From positions 1 to 64,000 of the forward strand of contig NZ_CANMEH010000011.1 of assembly GCF_947496875.1 (NCBI RefSeq): DNA of 64,000 nt, in the 5' to 3' direction. Shown here one piece after another: positions 16,655-24,108 of the stretch (position 1 is its first letter; each line of letters opens with the position of its first letter). This DNA is from an uncultured Paracoccus sp. (GTDB taxonomy: Bacteria > Pseudomonadota > Alphaproteobacteria > Rhodobacterales > Rhodobacteraceae). The notes below the pieces were generated by a model. The model ran no database searches. It saw only the letters and a list, made by a program, of their open reading frames with translations, and was not told the DNA's origin. The translations under genes and the position numbers were made by a program.

Positions 16655-18156
16655 CCAACCATCTGTACGAGGCGCTGATGGGCCAGCGGTCCGGCGACCA
16701 GCGTCCCTTGCTGATCCTGGCCGATGGCGGGACGATCAGCTACGCGCAGATGCACGAACGGTCCGGCCAGATCGCGAACCTGCTGAGCGGTTCGGGCGTG
16801 CAGCCCGGCGACCGCGTCGCGGTGCAGGTCGAAAAATCTCCCGAGGCCCTTGCCCTCTACTTGGCAACGCTGCGGGCCGGCGCGATCTTTCTGCCGCTGA
16901 ACACTGCCTATACCGGGGCAGAGGTCGGGTATTTCATCAGCGACGCGGAACCGGCGCTGATGGTCTGCGATCCGAGGCGGGAGGAGGAGATGCGCGCGAT
17001 CGGCGGGACTGCCCGACTGCTGACCCTCGACGGGGCGGGACGCGGAACACTTGCCCACGGCGCGGACCAGCAGCCCGCCGCGCAGCAGCCGGTCGCACGC
17101 GACGCCGGGGACCTTGCCGCCATTCTCTACACCTCGGGCACCACGGGACGGTCCAAGGGGGCGATGCTGTCGCATGACAACCTTCTGTCGAACGCCCGGA
17201 CGCTGCAGGATTACTGGCGGGTCACGGCCGACGACGTGTTGCTGCACGCCCTGCCGATCTTTCACACGCACGGGCTGTTCGTCGCGTCGAACACGCTGAT
17301 GCTGGCGGGCGGGTCGATGATCTGGCTGCCCCGGTTCGATGCCGCGCAGGTCGTCGGCCTGCTGCCGCGCGCCACGATGATGATGGGTGTCCCGACCTTC
17401 TATACCCGCCTGCTGGACCGCGACGATTTCACCCGCGAGACCGCCGCTGGCATGCGGGTGTTCATTTCCGGATCCGCCCCGCTGCTGGCCGAGACGCACC
17501 GTGCGTTCGAGGCGCGCACCGGGCATCGCATCCTGGAACGCTACGGGATGACCGAAACCAACATGAACACCTCGAACCCGTACGAGGGCGAGCGCCGCGC
17601 CGGCACGGTCGGGTTTCCGCTGCCCGGGGTCGAGTTGCGGATCATGGGCGACAAGGGCGAGCTGGCGGACGGCGAGATCGGGATGATCGAGGTGCGCGGC
17701 CCGAACGTCTTTCAGGGCTACTGGCGCATGCCCGAGAAGACGGCGGAGGAGCTGCGTCCGGACGGCTGGTTCATCACCGGCGACCTGGGGATGCGCGATG
17801 CCGACGGCTATGTCACCATCGTCGGGCGGGGCAAGGATCTGGTCATCTCGGGCGGGTTCAACGTCTACCCGAAAGAGGTTGAGTTGCTGATCGACGACCT
17901 GCCGGGGGTGCTGGAAAGCGCCGTGATCGGCGTGCCCCATCCCGATTTCGGCGAAGCCGTCGTGGCGGTGATCGCGCGCCAGCCCGGGGCCGACCCGAAC
18001 CCGACCTCGATCACCGCAGCACTGTCCGATCGGCTTGCGAAGTTCAAGCAGCCGAAACATGTGGTGGTCATCGACGCACTGCCCCGCAACACCATGGGCA
18101 AGGTGCAGAAGGCCGCGCTGCGCGCCGAATACCAGCACCTGTTCACCGGCGCCTGA
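16651..18156 (+). CDS. matB: Malonyl-CoA synthetase (malonate--CoA ligase)
   Basis: 501 aa ANL-superfamily adenylating enzyme. The P-loop-like motif LYTSGTTGRSKGAM, the YGMTETNM A5 motif, the hinge GRGKDLVISGGFNVYPKEVE and the catalytic lysine near the C-terminus (RNTMGKVQK) are all present. The short overall length and strong MatB-like core fit malonate activation to malonyl-CoA, which matA then decarboxylates. It ends the operon; a GC hairpin follows. Confidence 0.92.
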   Translation: MTNHLYEALMGQRSGDQRPLLILADGGTISYAQMHERSGQIANLLSGSGVQPGDRVAVQVEKSPEALALYLATLRAGAIFLPLNTAYTGAEVGYFISDAEPALMVCDPRREEEMRAIGGTARLLTLDGAGRGTLAHGADQQPAAQQPVARDAGDLAAILYTSGTTGRSKGAMLSHDNLLSNARTLQDYWRVTADDVLLHALPIFHTHGLFVASNTLMLAGGSMIWLPRFDAAQVVGLLPRATMMMGVPTFYTRLLDRDDFTRETAAGMRVFISGSAPLLAETHRAFEARTGHRILERYGMTETNMNTSNPYEGERRAGTVGFPLPGVELRIMGDKGELADGEIGMIEVRGPNVFQGYWRMPEKTAEELRPDGWFITGDLGMRDADGYVTIVGRGKDLVISGGFNVYPKEVELLIDDLPGVLESAVIGVPHPDFGEAVVAVIARQPGADPNPTSITAALSDRLAKFKQPKHVVVIDALPRNTMGKVQKAALRAEYQHLFTGA

Positions 18157-18169
18157 GCGGCGGCTGCCC

Positions 18170-18188
18170 TGCAGCACCGGGCTGCAGT
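18170..18188. terminator. Hairpin between convergent matB and znuA
   Basis: CTGCAGC-ACCGG-GCTGCAG forms a perfect 7-bp stem with a 5-nt loop in the 39-bp gap between the convergent genes. No T-run follows on either strand, so it is only a possible bidirectional terminator. Confidence 0.45.
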
Positions 18189-18195
18189 CAGGTTC

Positions 18196-19146
18196 TCACC
18201 GGCAGGCGGACAGGGCGGTGCCGATCGAGCGGATCAGGGCAGGATAGAACCCCGGCCCGGGCGGGATGCCGGAGCCCAGCGGATCGATGACCGCGGTCTT
18301 GACCTCCATGCCCTCGAACACCGTGGCTAGCAGGTCCGGATCGAATTGCGGCTCGCTCAGCGCGCAGGTGACCTGCAGCGCCGCAACCCTGTCCTTCAGC
18401 GCGACGATGCGGCCGGGCCCGGGGGCCGAGGCATCGCCGAGGGTGATCGCGCCCGCCGCCGGCAGATCGAAGTGCCGCTCCAGGTACTGGAACGCGTCGT
18501 GGAACACGATATAGCGCAGGTCCGACAGTGGCTGCAGTTGCGCGCGGACCTCGGCCGCCGCGGCCTGGACCTCGGCGATGCCGTCGGCAGCGTTGGCGCC
18601 GTAGGTCTGCGCGTTCTCCGGGTCGATGCGTGACAGTTCGGCCGCAATGGCTGTCATCCATGCCGCACCATTGTCGGGGTCGAGCCAGGCATGCGGGTCG
18701 ATGCCCGTATGATCATGGCCCTGTTCCGCACCGTCCTGATCCCCCGACGGGGTCTCGGCCCCATGATCATGCGCATCGAAAGTGACGCCTTCGCGCAGTG
18801 GCAGCGTCGTGGTGCCGCCGACAGCCAGCAATTCGATGCGCCGCGCATCGGGGGCAAGGGTCTCGACCGATTTCATCAGCCAGGGGGTCAGTTCAGGTCC
18901 CACGAAGAACACCACCTGCGCGTCCGACAGCGCCGAGGCGTGGGACGGGCGCAGCGCATAGCCGTGCGGCGAGGCGCCGGGGTCGACCAGCAATGTGGGC
19001 GTGCCCAGCCCCTGCATCACCCGCGCCACCAGGCCCTGAACGGGCGCGATGTCCGTCACCACGCCGGGCACAGCCGCAGCGACTGGCGCAGTTGGGAGCA
19101 GGGCAAGCAGCGAAAGCAGGCTGGCAGTCAGGCAAGGGCGTGACAC
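18196..19146 (-). CDS. znuA: Zinc ABC transporter substrate-binding protein ZnuA
   Basis: 316 aa from GTG 19146 (VSRPCLTASLL), which has GAGG about 7 nt upstream. Residues 1-~25 are a signal peptide ending PVAAAVPG. The cluster A-I/ZnuA-type receptor shows the metal ligands His in SPHGYALRPS, His in DPHAWLDPDNG and the later FHDAFQYLERHF, plus an acidic/His-rich loop (FDAHDHGAE...EQGHDHTG) that distinguishes zinc receptors. The longer track ORF runs through zur on the other strand. It is divergent from zur-znuCB with a Zur-like box in the gap. Confidence 0.92.
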   Translation of the reverse strand: MSRPCLTASLLSLLALLPTAPVAAAVPGVVTDIAPVQGLVARVMQGLGTPTLLVDPGASPHGYALRPSHASALSDAQVVFFVGPELTPWLMKSVETLAPDARRIELLAVGGTTTLPLREGVTFDAHDHGAETPSGDQDGAEQGHDHTGIDPHAWLDPDNGAAWMTAIAAELSRIDPENAQTYGANAADGIAEVQAAAAEVRAQLQPLSDLRYIVFHDAFQYLERHFDLPAAGAITLGDASAPGPGRIVALKDRVAALQVTCALSEPQFDPDLLATVFEGMEVKTAVIDPLGSGIPPGPGFYPALIRSIGTALSACR

Positions 19147-19176
19147 GGGGACACCTCGGCTGTAATCTCCGCGACC

Positions 19177-19194
19177 GATACTGTATAACATATC
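19177..19194. promoter_or_regulatory. Zur box between znuA and zur
   Basis: GATACTGTATAACATATC is an 18-bp imperfect palindrome (GATA..T.TATA.A..TATC) in the only AT-rich stretch of the znuA/zur gap. It resembles the GATATGTTATAACATATC-type boxes of alphaproteobacterial Zur. Its position 22-39 bp upstream of zur and 31-48 bp upstream of znuA would let one site control both transcripts. Confidence 0.75.
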
Positions 19195-19215
19195 GTCCGT
19201 CGAGCGGAGATGCCG

Positions 19216-19680
19216 ATGCATGACCACGATCTTTGCATTGCCGAGGCAATGGCCCGCGCCCAGCGACGCTGCCGCGCCGACGGCTTGCACCTCACGCCCG
19301 TGCGCCGGCGCGTGCTGGAGATCCTGCTGGAGGAACACCGCGCCATGGGCGCCTACGAGATCCTGGACCGGCTGCGGGCCGAGGGGCTGGGCAGCCAGCC
19401 GCCGGTCGCCTACCGGGCGCTGGACTTCCTGATGAAGCACGGCTTCGTGCACCGGATCGAGACGCTGAACGCCTTTGTCGCCTGCACCGAGCGACCCGGC
19501 TCGGCGGACAGCCACGTCCCCGGTTTCCTGATCTGCCGCACCTGCCGGAGGGTGATCGAGACCTGCGTCGACACCGGCGGCGGGCGGCTGGAAACGGCCG
19601 CCGCCGGTGCCGGGTTCGCGATCGAACACGCCATCCGCGAGGCTGCGGGCCGGTGCGCCGATTGCCGGAGTGCGGCATGA
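19216..19680 (+). CDS. zur: Zinc uptake regulator Zur (Fur family)
   Basis: 154 aa from the second ATG, which has GGAG 6 nt upstream; the first ATG (19210) abuts GGAG and is a poor start. The winged-helix part (LHLTPVRRRVLEILLEEHRAMGAYEILDRL) is followed by the metal-binding region with His residues in SHVPGF and two CxxC pairs (CRTC and CADC) forming the structural zinc site. It represses znu genes when zinc is sufficient. Its stop overlaps the znuC start (ATGA), so regulator and transporter are coupled. Confidence 0.92.
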   Translation: MHDHDLCIAEAMARAQRRCRADGLHLTPVRRRVLEILLEEHRAMGAYEILDRLRAEGLGSQPPVAYRALDFLMKHGFVHRIETLNAFVACTERPGSADSHVPGFLICRTCRRVIETCVDTGGGRLETAAAGAGFAIEHAIREAAGRCADCRSAA

Positions 19681-20468
19681 GAGCGTCCGCCAACGCGCCG
19701 CCGCTGGTGGAACTGGTCGGGGTGTCCGTCGATCTCGACGGTCAGCCCGTGCTGGACCGGGTCGACCTGACCGTCCGCCGCGGCCAGATCGTCACCATCG
19801 TCGGCCCGAACGGGTCGGGCAAGTCGACGCTGGTTCGCGCGATCATCGGCGCCGTTGCGCCCACGGCCGGGACGCTGCGCCGAGGGCCCGGTCTGACGAT
19901 CGGCTATGTTCCCCAGCGGCTTGCGATCGACCCGTCCATGCCGATGACCGTCGCACGCTTCATGAACCTGCCCAGGCGGCGGCCGGGGGCAGAGATCGCC
20001 GCCGCCCTGCACGACGCCGGGTTGCCGGACGTCGGCCGGCGCCAGATCACCGACCTGTCCGGGGGCCAGTTGCAGCGGGTCCTGCTGGCCCGGGCGCTGC
20101 TGGACGGGCCGGACCTGCTGATCCTTGACGAAGCGACGGCCGGGCTGGACCAGCCCGGCATCGCCGCGTTCTACGCCCGCATCGAGCAGGTCCGCGCCGA
20201 CCAGGGTTGTGCCGTTCTGATGGTCAGCCACGACCTGCAGATCGTCATGCGCGCCTCCGACCACGTCGTCTGCCTGAACGGCCATGTCTGCTGCGAGGGC
20301 GCCCCCGAAATCGTCAGTTCGCTGCCGGGATATCGCCGCCTGTTCGGGGACGGGCAGGCCGACACGCTGGCGGTCTATCGCCATCACCACACCCACAGCC
20401 ACGACCACCCGGATCCGGACCCCGCGACACGCTCCGCGGCGCCTCCTGCCAGGGACGACGCGGCCTGA
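19677..20468 (+). CDS. znuC: Zinc ABC transporter ATP-binding protein ZnuC
   Basis: 263 aa. Walker A is GPNGSGKST, the signature is LSGGQLQR, Walker B is LLILDEATAGLD, and the switch His is in VSHDLQ. The C-terminus is His-rich (HHHTHSHDH), which is common in zinc importers. Placed between zur and znuB with start/stop overlaps on both sides. Confidence 0.94.
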   Translation: MRASANAPPLVELVGVSVDLDGQPVLDRVDLTVRRGQIVTIVGPNGSGKSTLVRAIIGAVAPTAGTLRRGPGLTIGYVPQRLAIDPSMPMTVARFMNLPRRRPGAEIAAALHDAGLPDVGRRQITDLSGGQLQRVLLARALLDGPDLLILDEATAGLDQPGIAAFYARIEQVRADQGCAVLMVSHDLQIVMRASDHVVCLNGHVCCEGAPEIVSSLPGYRRLFGDGQADTLAVYRHHHTHSHDHPDPDPATRSAAPPARDDAA

Positions 20469-21271
20469 TGCCGGCAGACTTCATGATCCGTGCCGCCTTG
20501 GCCGGGATCGGACTGGCGCTGGCCTGTGCGCCGCTGGGCTGCTTCGTGGTCTGGCGGCGCATGGCCTATTACGGGGATGCCACCGCGCATGCGGCGCTGC
20601 TGGGGGTCGCGCTGTCGCTGGCCTTCGCTCTGCCGCTCTATCCGGCGGTGATCGCCGTGGCGCTGGTGGTCGCGGGGCTCGTCACCGGGCTCTCGGGCCG
20701 GCACCACGCCACCGACACCCTGCTGGGCGTTCTGGCGCATGGCACCCTGGCCGCAGGGCTCGTGGCCGTGTCGTTCGTGCAGGGCGTGCGGGCGGATCTG
20801 ATGGCCTATCTGTTCGGCGATATCCTTGCGGTGACGCGGGGCGACCTGCTGACGATCTGGCTGGGCACCGGTGCCGTCCTGGCGCTCCTTGCCTGGCGCT
20901 GGTCGGGGCTGCTGATGGCCACCGTGTCGCCGGAAATGGCGGTCGCGGCGGGGATCCGCCCGCGGCTGGAACAATGGGCGTTGAACATCGCCCTGGCGCT
21001 GGTCGTCGCCGCCGGTATCCGGATCGTCGGGGCACTGCTGATCAGCGCCATGCTGATCATTCCGGCCGCCGCCGCCCGGCCGCTGGCCCGCACACCCGAG
21101 GGGATGGCGCTGGCGACCGGGGTGCTGGGCACGGTCGGGGTCTTCGGCGGCCTGACCGCAGCATGGCACGCCGACACGCCGACAGGCCCCACGATCGTCT
21201 GCGCCGTTGCCATTCTGTTCGTGCTGAGCGTGCTGGCCTCCAGCCTGCGGTCCGCGCGACAGCGGCGTTGA
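20468..21271 (+). CDS. znuB: Zinc ABC transporter permease ZnuB
   Basis: 267 aa ABC-3 family permease with about eight membrane helices: PLGCFVVWRRMAYYGDATAHAALLGVALS and the coupling-helix region ATDTLLGVLAHGTLA are family marks. The start TGATG overlaps the znuC stop. The longer ORFs in the track start inside znuC in other frames. Confidence 0.93.
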   Translation: MPADFMIRAALAGIGLALACAPLGCFVVWRRMAYYGDATAHAALLGVALSLAFALPLYPAVIAVALVVAGLVTGLSGRHHATDTLLGVLAHGTLAAGLVAVSFVQGVRADLMAYLFGDILAVTRGDLLTIWLGTGAVLALLAWRWSGLLMATVSPEMAVAAGIRPRLEQWALNIALALVVAAGIRIVGALLISAMLIIPAAAARPLARTPEGMALATGVLGTVGVFGGLTAAWHADTPTGPTIVCAVAILFVLSVLASSLRSARQRR

Positions 21272-21399
21272 TCCTCTGCCTGCAGCCTTGTTGCAGCACG
21301 AACTTGCTCATAACAAAGATCAAGCTGCTTTGAAGAAGTTGCGCGGCTAACGAGCGTTTTGCGGTCCGCATCGTACGGACACCTGGAGCGTGGAGCGGG
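21272..21399. promoter_or_regulatory. AT-richer intergenic region upstream of the glycan operon
   Basis: About 130 bp follow znuB. The segment around 21296-21345 is markedly less GC-rich than its surroundings and is the most likely promoter region for the downstream glycan genes. No recognisable operator is seen. Confidence 0.4.
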
Positions 21400-21750
21400 A
21401 TGAGCAGGATCGTGGCTGGTTCGGATGTCTGCGATCCCGCGCTGCCGCCGCGCACCTCTCATCACGCTCAGCAGCTCGGAGCGGCGTCGCGCGGGGCCGA
21501 CCTGTGCTGGACTGTCCGCCTCGCCGGCGATCACTTGGTCGGCGGCCGACAGGACATCCGCCCCGGAACCGGCCTGCTCGGCCCTGACCATCTCTACCAT
21601 CATTCTGTCCCGCAGCTGATCGAACCCCATCGCGTCCAGCCCCCCCGGGCGATGCTTCAGTCGCACTGGACCTGGACCCACTCGGATCGCCGACTGGCGG
21701 CCCTGACTGACAAGGCACGCGGCGGCTGTGCCGGAAAGGTATCCGCATGA
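21400..21750 (+). CDS. Hypothetical protein (doubtful)
   Basis: 116 aa, unrecognised. Points for it: GGAG 5 nt before the ATG, mostly G/C in third codon positions, and a stop that overlaps the ATG of the next gene by 4 nt (ATGA), the pattern seen throughout this window for coupled genes. Points against: no recognisable motif, unusual composition rich in His, Arg and Pro, and open frames on the opposite strand. The 475-bp gap it fills would otherwise be empty. Confidence 0.35.
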   Translation: MSRIVAGSDVCDPALPPRTSHHAQQLGAASRGADLCWTVRLAGDHLVGGRQDIRPGTGLLGPDHLYHHSVPQLIEPHRVQPPRAMLQSHWTWTHSDRRLAALTDKARGGCAGKVSA

Positions 21751-24104
21751 CCATCGACATCCTGCCGGTACGTGCCCGGCCCGTTGCGTCCGTCCCCGTT
21801 GCGTCCGTTCCGGCGCCGCTGATCTGTTTCTCGCATCTGCGCTGGGACTTCGTCCTGCAGCGGCCGCAGCATCTGATGGACCGCTTTGCCGCGGATCGCC
21901 GGGTGCTGTTCTGGGAGGAGATGATCCCGGTCGATCACCATCTGCCCTATCTGGAATTCCACGCCTTCCCCCGGACCACCGTGCAGGCGATCCGGCCCCG
22001 GGTGCCGCGGCATTTCTCGCCGGAGGAGACGCTCTGGGCGCTGTCCGGGCTGCTCGACCAGATGCTGCGGCTGACCGGGATCGAGAAGCCGGTAATGTGG
22101 TTCTACACGCCGCAGATGTGGCCCTTTGCCCGGCATGTGGATGCCAGCGCCATCGTTTACGACTGCATGGACGAGCTGGCGCAGTTCCGCTTTGCCCCGC
22201 CCGACCTGCGCCAGAACGAGGCGGATCTGATGGCGGCGGCGGATGTCGTGTTCACCGGCGGCTACAGCCTGTTCGAGGCCAGGCGCCTGCAGCACGACAA
22301 CATCCACCCGTTCCCGTCCAGCGTCGAGGCGGGCCATTTCGCCGCCGCGCGCACGGCGCTGCCCGCGCCCGGCGACCAGGCGGGGATCCCGCATCCGCGC
22401 CTGGGCTATTACGGCGTCATCGACGAGCGGCTGGACCTGCAGCTGATCCGCGACACCGCCGCGGCCCGCCCCGACTGGCAGATCGTCATGGTCGGGCCGG
22501 TCGCCAAGATCGCGCCGGGCGACCTGCCGCAGGCGCCGAACATCCACTGGCTGGGGCAAAAGACCTATGCCGAGCTGCCGGCCTATCTGGCCGGCTGGGA
22601 CGCGGCGCTGATGCCGTTCGCGATCAACGAGGCCACCCGCTTCATCAGCCCGACCAAGACCCCGGAATACCTGGCCGGCGGCCGGCCGGTCGTGTCGACC
22701 CCGATCCGCGACGTCATCCGCCATTACGGCGACCTCGACGCGGTGCAGATCGCGGGCGACACCGCCGGCTTCATCGCCGCCTGCGGGGGGGCGCTGGACA
22801 TGGCCCGCGCGCCCGGCGCCTGGCGGGACCAGGCGGACCGGATGCTCGCGACGCTCAGCTGGGACGCCACCTTCCGGCAGATGGACGGGCTGGTGGCCGA
22901 GGCGGTGGAGGCGCGGGCCACCCGGCGCGGGCCGGACCGGTTCCCGGCGCCGGGCATCCGCCGCGGCGGGTCGCGCCCCTACGACGTGGTCGTGGCCGGG
23001 GCGGGGTTCGCCGGCGCGGTGCTGGCCGAGCGGCTGGCCGAGGCGTCGAACCGCCGCGTCCTTGTCGTGGACAAGCGCGGCCATGTCGCCGGCAATGCCT
23101 ATGACCACCACGACAAGGCCGGGATCCTGGTGCACCGCTACGGGCCGCACATCTTCCACACCAACAGCGACGACGTGGTCGACTACCTGTCCCGCTTCAC
23201 CGCGTGGCGGCCCTATGAGCACCGGGTGCTGGCGCAGGTCGGCGACCGGCGGGTGCCGATGCCGATCAACCGCACCACGGTGAACGCGCTCTACGGGCTG
23301 GAGCTGACCACCGAGGCCGAGGTCGCGGCCTTCCTGGCGGCGCAGGCCGAACCGGTGGCCGACATCCGCAACAGCCGCGACGTGGTGGTGAACGCCGTGG
23401 GCCGGCGGCTCTACGAGACGTTCTTCCAGGGCTACACCCGCAAGCAGTGGGGGCTGGACCCGTCGCAGCTGGACAAGTCGGTGACCGCCCGCGTGCCGAC
23501 CCGGACCAGTGCCGACGACCGCTACTTCACCGACAGCTTCCAGGCGATGCCGCGCGACGGCTTCACCCGGATGTTCGAGCGGATGCTGGACCACCCGCGC
23601 ATCGACCTGGCGCTGGGGCAGGATTACCATGACCTGCCGGACCGCGACCTGGCCCCGCTGACGATCTACACCGGCCCGATCGACGCCTTCTTCGGGCACC
23701 GCTTCGGGCACCTGCCCTATCGCAGCCTGCAGTTCCGCCACGAGACGCTGAACCAGCGCCGCCTGCAGGAGGTCGCCGTCGTCAACTACCCGGCCGAGGA
23801 CGTGCACTGGACCCGGGTCACCGAGTACAAGCACCTGACCGGTCAGGTGCACCGCAAGACCTCGGTCACCTACGAATACCCGTCCGACCGCGGCGATCCC
23901 TACTACCCGATCCCGCGCCCGGAAAACCAGGCGCTGTTCAAGCGCTACGAGGCGCTGGCGCTGGAGCGCCCGGACGTGATCTTCGCCGGCCGGCTGGGCA
24001 GCTATCGCTACTACAACATGGACCAGGTGGTCGGACAGGCGCTGTCTATCCACCGCCGCCTCGACGCCCGCCTCGCCACCCCGACCATGGTCGCCGGAGA
24101 GTAA
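21747..24104 (+). CDS. Fused glycosyltransferase and UDP-galactopyranose mutase
   Basis: 785 aa. Residues 1 to ~400 are a GT-B glycosyltransferase resembling TuaH-type enzymes (CFSHLRWDFVLQRPQHLM, WFYTPQMWP, VYDCMDEL, and a donor-site region ISPTKTPEYLAGGRPVVSTP). Residues ~412-785 are a complete UDP-galactopyranose mutase: FAD motif GAGFAGAVLAERLAE, RYGPHIFHTN, YTGPIDAFFGHRFGHLPYRS, EYPSDRGDPYYPIP and GRLGSYRYYNMD. The mutase makes UDP-galactofuranose, and the fused transferase could use it directly. There is no stop or frameshift at the junction, only an Arg/Pro linker. First clear gene of a four-gene run. Confidence 0.88.
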   Translation: MTIDILPVRARPVASVPVASVPAPLICFSHLRWDFVLQRPQHLMDRFAADRRVLFWEEMIPVDHHLPYLEFHAFPRTTVQAIRPRVPRHFSPEETLWALSGLLDQMLRLTGIEKPVMWFYTPQMWPFARHVDASAIVYDCMDELAQFRFAPPDLRQNEADLMAAADVVFTGGYSLFEARRLQHDNIHPFPSSVEAGHFAAARTALPAPGDQAGIPHPRLGYYGVIDERLDLQLIRDTAAARPDWQIVMVGPVAKIAPGDLPQAPNIHWLGQKTYAELPAYLAGWDAALMPFAINEATRFISPTKTPEYLAGGRPVVSTPIRDVIRHYGDLDAVQIAGDTAGFIAACGGALDMARAPGAWRDQADRMLATLSWDATFRQMDGLVAEAVEARATRRGPDRFPAPGIRRGGSRPYDVVVAGAGFAGAVLAERLAEASNRRVLVVDKRGHVAGNAYDHHDKAGILVHRYGPHIFHTNSDDVVDYLSRFTAWRPYEHRVLAQVGDRRVPMPINRTTVNALYGLELTTEAEVAAFLAAQAEPVADIRNSRDVVVNAVGRRLYETFFQGYTRKQWGLDPSQLDKSVTARVPTRTSADDRYFTDSFQAMPRDGFTRMFERMLDHPRIDLALGQDYHDLPDRDLAPLTIYTGPIDAFFGHRFGHLPYRSLQFRHETLNQRRLQEVAVVNYPAEDVHWTRVTEYKHLTGQVHRKTSVTYEYPSDRGDPYYPIPRPENQALFKRYEALALERPDVIFAGRLGSYRYYNMDQVVGQALSIHRRLDARLATPTMVAGE

Positions 24105-24108
24105 GACC

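Noticed and set aside
18164-18174. CTGC-CCT-GCAG as a PhaR site
   Set aside because: It lies between the 3' ends of convergent genes matB and znuA, overlaps a hairpin, and is not near a promoter; it shows how easily the short core arises by chance.
18196-19629. 477-aa start for ZnuA
   Set aside because: The extra N-terminal part is antisense to zur; the GTG at 19146 has a ribosome site and starts directly with a signal peptide.
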